Assembly (NCBI GenBank): GCA_900316955.1
Contig: ONEX01000008.1
Coordinates: 88,963 to 152,962 of the forward strand
Length of the DNA stretch: 64,000 nt
DNA from: an uncultured Bacteroidales bacterium
GTDB taxonomy: Bacteria > Bacteroidota > Bacteroidia > Bacteroidales > UBA932
Direction: 5' to 3'
The translations under genes and the position numbers were made by a program. Of the stretch, positions 1-7,766 are shown in pieces (the stretch's first letter is position 1; each line of letters begins with the position of its first letter). Below the pieces are notes generated by a model. That model saw only the letters and a program-made list of their open reading frames with translations, was not told where the DNA came from and made no database searches.

Positions 1-1
1 C

Positions 2-208
2 CTGTACGCCTGGAACCGCTTCATCGGCCTCCTGGACGACTGCCTGGCCTACCCGCACGTCTTCCCGACGGCCATCCCGGGCGAGCTCGGTCTGCCGGCC
101 ATCGATGGCAACCTCTGCGAAGGCATCGTGATCAAGCCGCTCATCCCCATCTACCTTCCCGACGATGCCCGCGTCGCGGTGAAGGTGAAGAGGACTACTG
201 CCACTTGA
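2..208 (+). CDS. RNA ligase family protein, C-terminal fragment
   Basis: The reading frame is open from the window edge, so the 5' part is missing. The fragment (68 codons) carries the nucleotidyltransferase signature EGIVIKP, which is motif IV of Rnl2-type RNA ligases, followed by a KVK that fits the start of motif V. Family members usually continue after this lysine pair with a segment like NxKFSE and a short C-terminal domain; here the frame turns into RTTAT and stops. Such enzymes seal RNA ends with ATP through a ligase-adenylate. The last 14 bases overlap the 3' end of the convergent GH92 gene. The early stop suggests truncation by a rearrangement. The family call is good; function of this copy is doubtful. 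Confidence 0.6.
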   Translation: MYAWNRFIGLLDDCLAYPHVFPTAIPGELGLPAIDGNLCEGIVIKPLIPIYLPDDARVAVKVKRTTAT

Positions 209-2492
209 TGGTGCCGGCGTTCACGAGGGTGTCGTGGGAGATGCGGTAGTCGGAGACTTTCCTGGACCCGACGCGGGCCGCAGTGCCCTTGGCGGGCCTG
301 GCAGTGGTGGCTTTCGTCACCGTCAGGGTCTTGCCGCCGGGCAGGTCGATGTCCACGCGGTCAAAGACCGGCAGGGTGAGCGTGTAGGACGGATCGCCCG
401 GACAGTCGGGGTAGAAGCCCATCATCGAGAACACGGCCCAGGCCGACATCGTGCCGGTGTCGTCATTGCCGGGGATGCCGTTCGGGGCATTGTGATAGTG
501 CTTGGCCAGGAGGTCGTGCACCGTGCTCCAGGTGCGCCACTGCTCGCCCTTCACGCGGCTGTACAGGTACGGATAGGCGATGTCCGGCTCGTTGGCGGGA
601 TCGTACAGGCCCTGGTTGAATACCTTGTTCAAGGCCTTCACAAAGGCTTTGGAGCCGCCCGTGAGCTTGATGAGGCCGTCCACATCGTGGGGAACATAAA
701 ACGTGTAGTTCCAGGCGCTTCCCTCGTGGAAGCCCGGCACGGGCTCGAAGTTCTCGCCCTGGCGCGGGTTGAACGGCTCCAGGAAGGTGCCGTCCTTCCG
801 GATCGGCCGCAGGCAGCCGTATTCCGGGGACCAGTAGTGCTTGTAGCCCAGCGAGCGCTGGCGGTACTTGGCGGCATCCTCGGGATGCCCCAAGGCCTCC
901 GCCAGGCGGGCGAGCGCCGCGTCGGCCATATAGTACTCCAAGGCGTGTGACACGGAGTTGTCGCCGGAGAAATCCTGCGCGAACCAGCCCAGCGGCACGT
1001 AGCCCCGCTCGATGTACGGGTCCACGTCCGGCCGCATCCGGTTCTTCTCGCCCGGCGTGTCGGCGGACTTCAGGAAAGCCTCGTAGGCCGTGGCGATGTC
1101 AAAGTCCGTCAGGCCCTTGAGGTAGGTGTCCGTCAGCATCGGGATCACCGGGTCGCCCTCCATCGTGAAGGTCTCGCGGCCGTACAGCTCCCATTTGGGC
1201 ATCCAGCCCCATTCGCGGTACATGTTCACCACGGACCGGGCCATGTCGATCTGCTTCTCCGGATAGAGCAGCGTCAGCAGCTGGTGCAGGTTCCGGCAGG
1301 TGTCCCACAGGGAGAACACCGTGTAGCGGTGCTGCCCCTCGGGGACGCGGCCGAGGCCGCGGGCGCGCAGCTTGCGCTGGGCCACCCCGTTGCGGCCCGT
1401 CGCGAACGGAATGCTGTTCACGGCTTCCGGATTGCCGAACTCCATCAGCGGATACTCCCCGTTCACATCCTCCAGGATGTTCGGGTGGATGAGCGCGTGG
1501 TACAGGGCGGTGTAGAAGATGGTTTTCTGGTCGTCGGTGCCGCCGGTCACGCGGATGCGGCCCAGCTGCTCCTGCCAGGCCTTTGACGCCGCGGCGCAGA
1601 CTGTGTCGAAATCGAATCCCTGCTGTTCGGCCTCCAGGTTCTCCCGCGCATTGTCGATGCTCACGAAGGACACGCCCACATGCAGCATCACCTGCTCTCC
1701 TTCGGCGAGGTCCTCATAGCGGAACCAGTAGCCGATGTCCTCGCCGGACAGGTCCCGGGAATAGGCCTCGTACAGCTTGTATCGGCCTGCATCGGCATCC
1801 CAGGCGGCCTCGGCCGTCATCGGGCGCTGCTTCTTCCAGTAGCCGCTGCGGTCCGGCGTCTTGCTCACGCGCAGGACGAAGTACAGCGGGAACACCGCAT
1901 CCCGGTTGTAGCAGAACGTGCCCATCAGCTTGACCCCCTCGATCTCCGTGGCGGAAACCCGGCGGACCATCGCGCCCGACTCGTTGGTCAGGCCTTCGCC
2001 CAGGTTCACGAGGATGTTGCCGGCCCCGGCCGGGAAGGTGTAGCGCTCCAGCGAGGTCCGGGTGGTGGCGGTGGCCTCCGTCAGGATGCCCGTGGCCAGC
2101 CGGTTGGAATAGTAGCCGGGATGCGCCTGCTCGTCGGAATACTCGCTTCCGTAGGTGTGATAATCGACCTCCAGCGGTCCGGTCGTGGGCATCGTGAGGA
2201 CGGAACCGAGTTCCGGGCAGCCGACGCCGGAGAGGTTCACGTGCGCGTATCCCGTGAAATAGCTGTTCTCTTCCACGTAAGGCGTGGACCACCAGCGGCT
2301 ATCCTTGTCCCAGGTGTTGAGGCTGGAACCCATCACGTTGAAGGGTGTCACGCTCATCAGCCCGTTCGGCGTCACAGCGCCGGGGTTGCACGCCCCGAAG
2401 TTGGTCGTGCCGATGAACGGGTTCACATATTCGGTCTGGGCCTGCAGGGACAGGCTCAGCAGGACGGAAGTCAGGAGAAGGATTCTACGCAT
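195..2492 (-). CDS. GH92 family alpha-mannosidase (secreted)
   Basis: The 765-residue product looks like a calcium-dependent GH92 exo-alpha-mannosidase, a family that trims alpha-linked mannose from N-glycans and yeast mannan. Visible marks are the N-terminal NPFIGT after the signal peptide, the central SVSHALEYYMADAALARLAE helix, and the C-terminal GNDDTGTMSAWAVFSMMGFY that contains the conserved acidic catalytic region. Length fits the family (about 740-780). I start at the ATG at 2492 (MRRILLLTSVLL, a clean signal peptide); an upstream TTG at 2510 is less likely because a strong promoter lies at 2515-2546. The gene follows a surface-lipoprotein gene of the same locus but has its own promoter behind a terminator. 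Exact linkage specificity cannot be read from sequence. Confidence 0.93.
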   Translation of the reverse strand: MRRILLLTSVLLSLSLQAQTEYVNPFIGTTNFGACNPGAVTPNGLMSVTPFNVMGSSLNTWDKDSRWWSTPYVEENSYFTGYAHVNLSGVGCPELGSVLTMPTTGPLEVDYHTYGSEYSDEQAHPGYYSNRLATGILTEATATTRTSLERYTFPAGAGNILVNLGEGLTNESGAMVRRVSATEIEGVKLMGTFCYNRDAVFPLYFVLRVSKTPDRSGYWKKQRPMTAEAAWDADAGRYKLYEAYSRDLSGEDIGYWFRYEDLAEGEQVMLHVGVSFVSIDNARENLEAEQQGFDFDTVCAAASKAWQEQLGRIRVTGGTDDQKTIFYTALYHALIHPNILEDVNGEYPLMEFGNPEAVNSIPFATGRNGVAQRKLRARGLGRVPEGQHRYTVFSLWDTCRNLHQLLTLLYPEKQIDMARSVVNMYREWGWMPKWELYGRETFTMEGDPVIPMLTDTYLKGLTDFDIATAYEAFLKSADTPGEKNRMRPDVDPYIERGYVPLGWFAQDFSGDNSVSHALEYYMADAALARLAEALGHPEDAAKYRQRSLGYKHYWSPEYGCLRPIRKDGTFLEPFNPRQGENFEPVPGFHEGSAWNYTFYVPHDVDGLIKLTGGSKAFVKALNKVFNQGLYDPANEPDIAYPYLYSRVKGEQWRTWSTVHDLLAKHYHNAPNGIPGNDDTGTMSAWAVFSMMGFYPDCPGDPSYTLTLPVFDRVDIDLPGGKTLTVTKATTARPAKGTAARVGSRKVSDYRISHDTLVNAGTIKWQ

Positions 2493-2514
2493 GGAGTTTC
2501 GTGTTATCAAGACT

Positions 2515-2546
2515 CAAAAGTACGAAAAAACGGCGGTAAAAACAAA
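2515..2546 (-). promoter_or_regulatory. Promoter of the GH92 gene
   Basis: On the minus strand a TTTG (2546-2543) is followed after exactly 20 bases by TACTTTTG (2522-2515), which matches the Bacteroidota consensus TTTG-N19-21-TAnnTTTG. It sits about 23 bases upstream of the GH92 ATG. The -33 box lies inside the U-tract of the terminator of the preceding gene. Confidence 0.65.
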
Positions 2547-2574
2547 GCAGGAAACCCCGTACGGGGTCTCCTGC
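2537..2574 (-). terminator. Rho-independent terminator after the double-LamG lipoprotein gene
   Basis: Minus-strand transcription meets a strong hairpin (2574-2547) whose core is the 14-base perfect palindrome ACCCCGTACGGGGT extended by GCAGGA/TCCTGC arms, followed by a T-rich tract (2546-2537). It lies 24 bases after the stop of the 2598-5333 gene and should end the SusC-led transcript before GH92. Confidence 0.7.
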
Positions 2575-2597
2575 CTTGAAAGGATGTAGTCCGTGAA

Positions 2598-4206
2598 CTA
2601 GAAGGCGCAGAGGTTGCCTTCCCACTTTTCGATGGCGCCCTCCACCTCGGAGGAGAGATCCAGTTCCTTGCGGATCGTGTTGCCGTCCATCTGCTGGGCC
2701 TTGCTCCAGTCGATGTCGTAGGCGGCGTCGCCGGCGAGGTTGACGGTCTTGGCATTCTCGGTGTCACCGAAGACCCACTTGACCATCAGGCCTTCCGCGT
2801 TGTTGTCCACGTCGCAGAGACCCTTGGCAATCTCGGACTGGGCGAGCGGACGGGTCCATACGCGGGCATAGTCGAGATAACCGTCGAAGAGCTGGCTCAG
2901 GGAATAACCGGTGTTGTTCCATCTCTCATCCCAGGACATGCCGACCTCGAAGCGCTCGAGGAAGAAGTCGGAGGCTCTGCCGGCATTGTAGGTATAGGAG
3001 TTGATGAACTCGCCGTTGTCGTAGATGTCCAGCTTGCCCTCGGGATTGACGACCAGCGTGAGGACGTGCCACTTCTCGGGCTCGCAGATGTAGAAGTCAT
3101 CCTCGCCCTGCTTCTTCACCTTCAGGTCCAGACCCCATTCGTTGTTGTTGATACGGAGGGCGCCGGGAGCGGTGTTGTCGCAGCTGAAGCGGATCAGGAA
3201 GGCGGGATTCTCGTCGCGGGCCTCGAAGGTGCAGAGGCGGTCCACCTGGTTGCCGCTCTTCCATTTGTTGGCATAGAACTTCACCTGGAAGGTGCCGCCC
3301 TGCTTGAAGTTGTAGGGCTCCTCCTTGGTGAAGAGGAAGTTCTCGGAGAGGGCCGGGGAGATCTTGAAGGCATAGCCCTCGCGCTCGGTGACCGAGTGGT
3401 CCGGCTCGGGAAGGCCCATGCCGTCGCAGAGGTTGCCCTCCCAGTTCTCGATGGCGTTCTCCACCTCGGCGGAGAGATCCAGTTCCTTGCGGATCGTGTT
3501 GCCGTCCATCTGCTGGGCCTTGCTCCAGTCGATGTCGTAGGCGGCGTCGCCGGCCATGTTGACGGTCTTGGCGTCTTCCGTCTCACCGAACATCCACTTG
3601 ACCATCAGGCCTTCGGCGTCGTTCTTCACGTCGCACAGGCCGGCCAGGATCTCGGACTTGGCGAGCGGACGGGTCCACACGCGGGCATAGTCGAGATAGC
3701 CGTCGAAGAGCTGGCTCAGGGAATAACCGGTGTTGTCCCATCTCTCATCCCAGGACATGCCGACCTCGAAGCGCTCGAGGAAGAAGTCGGAGGCTCTGCC
3801 GGCATTGAAGGTGTAGGAGTTGATGAACTCGCCGTTGTCGTAGATGTCCAGCTTGCCCTCGGGATTGACGACCAGCGTGAGGACGTGCCACTGCTCAGGG
3901 GCGCAGATGTAGAAGTCATCCTCGCCCTGCTTCTTCACCTTGAGGTCCAGACCCCACTCGTTGTTGTTGATACGGAGGGCGCCGGGGGCGGTGTTGTCGC
4001 AGCTGAAGCGGATGAGGAAGGCGGGATTCTCGTCGCGGGCCTCGAAGGTGCAGAGACGGTCCACCTGGTTGCCGCTCTTCCACTTGTTGGCATAGAACTT
4101 CACCTGGAAGGTACCGCCCTGCTTGAAGTTGTGGGGGTTCTCCTTGGTGAAGAGGAAGTTCTCGGAGAGGGCCGGGGAGATCTTGAAGGCATAGCCCTTG
4201 CGCTCG
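2598..4206 (-). repeat. Tandem in-gene duplication, unit 819 bases (273 codons)
   Basis: Matching landmarks in the two copies are offset by exactly 819 bases, for example the GAGATCC at 2655 and 3474 and the AGGCATAGCCC at about 3372 and 4191. Long stretches are base-identical, including third codon positions, so the duplication is recent or is kept alike by gene conversion. It duplicates the LamG-like module of the lipoprotein. Confidence 0.8.
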
Positions 4207-5333
4207 AGGACGGCGTCGGACGGGAAGTCGGGCTCCTGCGGCGCTTCGCCGGCCTTCTGGGCGATGGTGATGGTCTGGAGGACATCCTCGGTGCCGGCGC
4301 GGACGATCTTCACTTCGCCGGTGCGGATTTCCTGGGTCGGGTTGTCATCGACGGAGAGGACGATGGTGTAGTTGGTGGCGCGGGTCTCCACAAAGTGGAT
4401 CCAGTCCACCTGCGGCTTCACCTCGAAGGCGAGGTTGGAGACGGCGTGGGCCTCGACGGTGGCGTCCTTGGCCTCGGCGACGTACTCGATGCTCTCGTCG
4501 GTGATCTGGAAGGTGTCAGGCTCGGCTTCGGCGCCGAAGTTGAGCTTCACGATGGAGGTCAGGCCCACCTGGGAGTCGGCATAGGCGAGGGCGGAACCCT
4601 TCACGACCGCGAGCGGGGTGATGGTGATCTTCTCGGCATCGACCGCAGCCTCGTAGTTGGCGTCGGTGAAGACGTCCACCACGGTGTTCGCGGTCTTGTT
4701 GTCCACGGTGTAGGGGATCTCGATCGGATCGGTGGAAGTCACGGCGTACTGGGTCTTCGCGATGACGAGCTTGAACGCCTTGGCGAAGGGGATCTCGACG
4801 GTGCTGTTGTCGTCCATCGTCAGGACCACGGCCTTTTCGGTGACCTTGATGTCCTTGAAGATGGCGTCGCCGAGGCCGCCGCCCATCGCGCCGACATCGG
4901 TCTTCTTGCCGTCCACGGTGACGAACAGGTGGCCGTTCTCCACGGAGAAGGTCGGCGTCTGGCCCACTTCGAGGTCCTTGCCGTCCACCTGGAGGATCTT
5001 GCCGTTCAGGGCCCAGCAGAGCTTGCCCGCGGCGTTGCGGATGGCGGAGAGGTTGGTCTCGGCGCCGGCGCCGGCGATTTCGAAGGTCACGACCTGGCCG
5101 GTCGTGTAGGTGACGGTCACGCCGACGACCTTGCCGTCCTTGGTGAGTTCCTCGACCTTCTGGACGAACATGCCGTCGTTGGTCGCGCTCTGGATGGCCT
5201 TCATGTTGGCCTCCAGGTTGCCGACCTTGGTCTCGAGCGTGGTGACGCGGTTGCGCAGCTCGGAGTCATCGTACTGGCGGGCGCACCCCACGAGAAGGAG
5301 CCCCAGTGCGAAAGCAGTCAATAACTTTTTCAT
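2598..5333 (-). CDS. Surface lipoprotein: DUF4988 coiled coil, BACON, two LamG-like domains
   Basis: The 911-residue product begins with a lipoprotein signal (LLLVGC, acylated Cys17). Residues about 20-60 form a short coiled coil followed by a DUF4988-type domain to about 190. Residues about 275-365 look like a BACON domain. Then come two nearly identical concanavalin/LamG-like modules (about 377-649 and 650-911), each opening with GYAFKISPALSENFLFTKE. No catalytic motif is visible. By position in the SusC/SusD operon it is probably a cell-surface glycan-binding protein; BACON and LamG domains are typical of such proteins. The tandem module is a recent duplication (unit 819 bases). It ends in TAG. 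Confidence 0.8.
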   Translation of the reverse strand: MKKLLTAFALGLLLVGCARQYDDSELRNRVTTLETKVGNLEANMKAIQSATNDGMFVQKVEELTKDGKVVGVTVTYTTGQVVTFEIAGAGAETNLSAIRNAAGKLCWALNGKILQVDGKDLEVGQTPTFSVENGHLFVTVDGKKTDVGAMGGGLGDAIFKDIKVTEKAVVLTMDDNSTVEIPFAKAFKLVIAKTQYAVTSTDPIEIPYTVDNKTANTVVDVFTDANYEAAVDAEKITITPLAVVKGSALAYADSQVGLTSIVKLNFGAEAEPDTFQITDESIEYVAEAKDATVEAHAVSNLAFEVKPQVDWIHFVETRATNYTIVLSVDDNPTQEIRTGEVKIVRAGTEDVLQTITIAQKAGEAPQEPDFPSDAVLERKGYAFKISPALSENFLFTKENPHNFKQGGTFQVKFYANKWKSGNQVDRLCTFEARDENPAFLIRFSCDNTAPGALRINNNEWGLDLKVKKQGEDDFYICAPEQWHVLTLVVNPEGKLDIYDNGEFINSYTFNAGRASDFFLERFEVGMSWDERWDNTGYSLSQLFDGYLDYARVWTRPLAKSEILAGLCDVKNDAEGLMVKWMFGETEDAKTVNMAGDAAYDIDWSKAQQMDGNTIRKELDLSAEVENAIENWEGNLCDGMGLPEPDHSVTEREGYAFKISPALSENFLFTKEEPYNFKQGGTFQVKFYANKWKSGNQVDRLCTFEARDENPAFLIRFSCDNTAPGALRINNNEWGLDLKVKKQGEDDFYICEPEKWHVLTLVVNPEGKLDIYDNGEFINSYTYNAGRASDFFLERFEVGMSWDERWNNTGYSLSQLFDGYLDYARVWTRPLAQSEIAKGLCDVDNNAEGLMVKWVFGDTENAKTVNLAGDAAYDIDWSKAQQMDGNTIRKELDLSSEVEGAIEKWEGNLCAF

Positions 5334-5352
5334 GGAAATATCGATTTTTTAT

Positions 5353-6594
5353 TTATTGTGCACACTTGTTCTTTTCGTCCTTGACCCAGACGATGGAGGC
5401 CCCGGCTTCGGGGGTGGTGACGTAGTTCTTCTCGTCCTTCTGGCGCTCGGACTTGTCCCAGTCCATGTCGTTGCCGGCGACGGAGTCGTGGAAGATGTGC
5501 CCTTCGCCTTCGTTCATCTTCCAGTAGCCGACGAGGCCCTCGGACTTGGGATCCACCGAGCACTGCGTGGAGGCGATGTCGCTGGCGCTGCGGGCGATGT
5601 TCCAGATGCGCATCTCGGCCATGCGGCCGGTGTAGCTCTGGGAAGAACCGTAGCCGCCCCAGGACATGCCGATCTCGAAGCGGTTCAGGTTGAAGCCCTG
5701 GTTGCCGGAGACTGAGTTCTCGGACGGGGTGTCCTTCTCGCCGTTGATATAGACGCTCATGTTGGAGCCGTCCCAGACGATGGAGATCATATACCACTGG
5801 TTCTGCTCGAAGGAGCCGGTGGCCGGGTCGCCGGTCGCGCCGGTGACGTAACGGCCGGAGGGCGCCACGATGTCCAGGGTCTTCCAAGGCTTGCCGTTCT
5901 CGTTGAAGCGGAGCAGCACCTGGCCGCCGCCGTCTTCGTTCCAGCAGCAGAACCGGCACAGCTGGTCGTTGCCGCGGGACTTCATGTTGTACGGATGGGC
6001 CTTGATCTCGAGGGTCCAGGTGTTCAGGTTGTAACCGGCGCCGAGGCTGTGCGTGGAATAGACGCCCGTTCCCGGGATGTCCAGGGAGAAGGTCTCCATG
6101 GTCTTGCCGATCTTGATGAACAGGTTCTTGGAGGCGTCCAGGATGCCGGCCTTGCCACCGTCCATGTAGGCGACGGCGAGCGGAATCACGTAGTTGACGC
6201 CTTCCTGGATGAACGAGTTGTCACGCAGGGTGACGGAGGTCATCGGGGAGGTCGCGGTTCCCTTCTTGATGGTGACGAATTCGTCGTTGATCACGAAGGT
6301 GTTGCGCGGGACGGCGGCGTAGTTCGTCTTGTTCAGGGCGTTGTAGCGGACCACGGCCAGGCTGTCATAGGCGATATGGACCTGGACGTCCTCCCGGGCG
6401 ACGCCCGTCAGGGAGACGGAGAAGTTGTAGGAGATCGGAATCTCGTCCGCCAGGATCTGGTCCTTGGAGACCGGCGAGGCGTCGGTCCCGGTGATCAGGG
6501 CGATTTCCTGGCCATAGTCGAAATGGTCGGCCTTCTGGGTGCACGCGGCGAGGCAGAGGGCCGCGGCGGAAAGGAGTAGGATATACTTTTTCAT
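5353..6594 (-). CDS. Surface lipoprotein: DUF1735 plus LamG-like domain
   Basis: The 413-residue product has a lipoprotein signal (ALCLAAC, Cys18). Residues about 40-165 match the DUF1735 (BT_3987-type N-terminal) fold, with the typical stretch YNALNKTNYAAVPRNTF. Residues about 185-390 form a LamG-like jelly roll ending in MNEGEGHIFHDSVAGNDMDW. The LamG part is related to the duplicated modules of the neighbouring lipoprotein. It lies between the GH18 gene and the double-LamG gene with gaps of about 10-20 bases, so one transcript is likely. The DUF1735 plus LamG architecture next to GH18 recalls N-glycan loci of Bacteroides. A surface glycan-binding role is inferred; no catalytic residues are apparent. 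Confidence 0.8.
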   Translation of the reverse strand: MKKYILLLSAAALCLAACTQKADHFDYGQEIALITGTDASPVSKDQILADEIPISYNFSVSLTGVAREDVQVHIAYDSLAVVRYNALNKTNYAAVPRNTFVINDEFVTIKKGTATSPMTSVTLRDNSFIQEGVNYVIPLAVAYMDGGKAGILDASKNLFIKIGKTMETFSLDIPGTGVYSTHSLGAGYNLNTWTLEIKAHPYNMKSRGNDQLCRFCCWNEDGGGQVLLRFNENGKPWKTLDIVAPSGRYVTGATGDPATGSFEQNQWYMISIVWDGSNMSVYINGEKDTPSENSVSGNQGFNLNRFEIGMSWGGYGSSQSYTGRMAEMRIWNIARSASDIASTQCSVDPKSEGLVGYWKMNEGEGHIFHDSVAGNDMDWDKSERQKDEKNYVTTPEAGASIVWVKDEKNKCAQ

Positions 6595-6604
6595 AAGGCG
6601 CGTC

Positions 6605-7753
6605 TTACTTGGCAGGGTTCACGATCTGGATGGCGCGGCGGAGGAAGGCGTAATTCTGGTAGCTGCCGGAATAGCCCTTCTTCTGGAGCGCGTCCACGCC
6701 GTTGTCATAGTCGTTGTCGATGTAGTAGGCACCGAAGCCGCCTTCGCCGTTACCGGCTTCGTTGGCATAGCGGGCGTAGCGCTCGAGGGTGTACATCTTC
6801 GCGCCGCCCTCGGTGGTCATCGAGGTGGGATAGCCGCCGTTGAGGTAGTTCGGGCCGTCGCCGGAGGACTGCTCGTACTGCTCGCAGTAGACCATCTTGG
6901 ATTCGGGGCACCAGCCGGGGCCGCCGACACCGGAGCCCTGCATGGAATAGGCCTGTTTCACGAGATAGTCGATGTACGGCTCGACATTGGCGCCGGGAGA
7001 GCCGCCGAAGTAGTCGATGATCAGGAGCTTGGACGGGTCGGAGCCCTTCGGGCCGAAGTGCTTGCCCACTTCGTCGATGACCCAGAAGATCTGCTGGGAG
7101 CCCCAGCCTTCATAGTCGAAGTCCACGCCGTCCAGGCCGTGGGTGTTCACGATGTCCACCACGAGACGGCCGTAGGCGCGGATGCTTGCCTCGTTGCCGC
7201 CCTCCACCTTCCAGTGCTTGACTTCGCCGGTGGCTTCGTCCAGCAGGTCGAACTCCTGGCCGTAGTGCGAGGCGTCGGCGTGCATCACGAAACGGGTGCC
7301 CTTCACCTTCTGGCAGTACTCGAGGTCCGCATAGGCGTTCGGGGAGTAGTCGTAGGTGTGCATCGGGGCTTGCTCGATTTCGCCGGTCTCCTGGTTCTTC
7401 ACGTTGCCGTAGAAGCAGGCGTCGGTGTACTCCTCCTTCATGGGCGTGCCCATCCAGAGGTTCACGATGTCCAGCGAATCCGGCAGGGCCATCAGGCGCG
7501 GGCGCATCGTCTTGTATTCGATGAAGAGGCTGGTCGCGCCTTCCGGCGGGGCCCAGCGGGCGAAGTACACGTAGGAGATGGTGTGCTTGGACTGCTTCCA
7601 TTCGCGGAGGTTCTCGTAGTAGGGATCCTGCGCGTCCTTCTCGAGGTCGTACGTGTTGAAATGCTGGATTTCAAGCTTCTCCACCTTGGTGTCGCAGCTC
7701 TGGACCGCAAGGAGGGCCAGGGCGACAGGGATTATGCTCAGTATCTTTTTCAT
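6605..7753 (-). CDS. GH18 endo-beta-N-acetylglucosaminidase-like lipoprotein
   Basis: The 382-residue product has a lipoprotein signal (LLAVQSC, Cys20) and a single GH18 barrel. The catalytic motif DxxDxDxE is intact as DGVDFDYE at residues 208-215, with Glu215 as the acid/base. Enzymes of this shape beside SusC/SusD, DUF1735 and GH92 genes usually cleave the GlcNAc-GlcNAc core of N-glycans and release the glycan for import. Substrate (high-mannose or complex) is not decidable here, but the GH92 neighbour favours mannose-rich chains. The gene sits 14 bases after SusD in the same direction. A plain chitinase is less likely given the neighbours. Confidence 0.85.
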   Translation of the reverse strand: MKKILSIIPVALALLAVQSCDTKVEKLEIQHFNTYDLEKDAQDPYYENLREWKQSKHTISYVYFARWAPPEGATSLFIEYKTMRPRLMALPDSLDIVNLWMGTPMKEEYTDACFYGNVKNQETGEIEQAPMHTYDYSPNAYADLEYCQKVKGTRFVMHADASHYGQEFDLLDEATGEVKHWKVEGGNEASIRAYGRLVVDIVNTHGLDGVDFDYEGWGSQQIFWVIDEVGKHFGPKGSDPSKLLIIDYFGGSPGANVEPYIDYLVKQAYSMQGSGVGGPGWCPESKMVYCEQYEQSSGDGPNYLNGGYPTSMTTEGGAKMYTLERYARYANEAGNGEGGFGAYYIDNDYDNGVDALQKKGYSGSYQNYAFLRRAIQIVNPAK

Positions 7754-7766
7754 CTTTCACGCGTCA

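Noticed and set aside
2598-4206. CRISPR-like or satellite array
   Set aside because: The repeat is two long coding units that keep one frame; there are no short direct repeats with unique spacers.
3066-5324. A 752-codon plus-strand open frame opposite the double-LamG gene, and many similar long frames opposite other genes
   Set aside because: High GC and biased third codon positions leave antisense frames open. These frames have no signal peptides, motifs or promoters, and the minus-strand genes carry clear domains.
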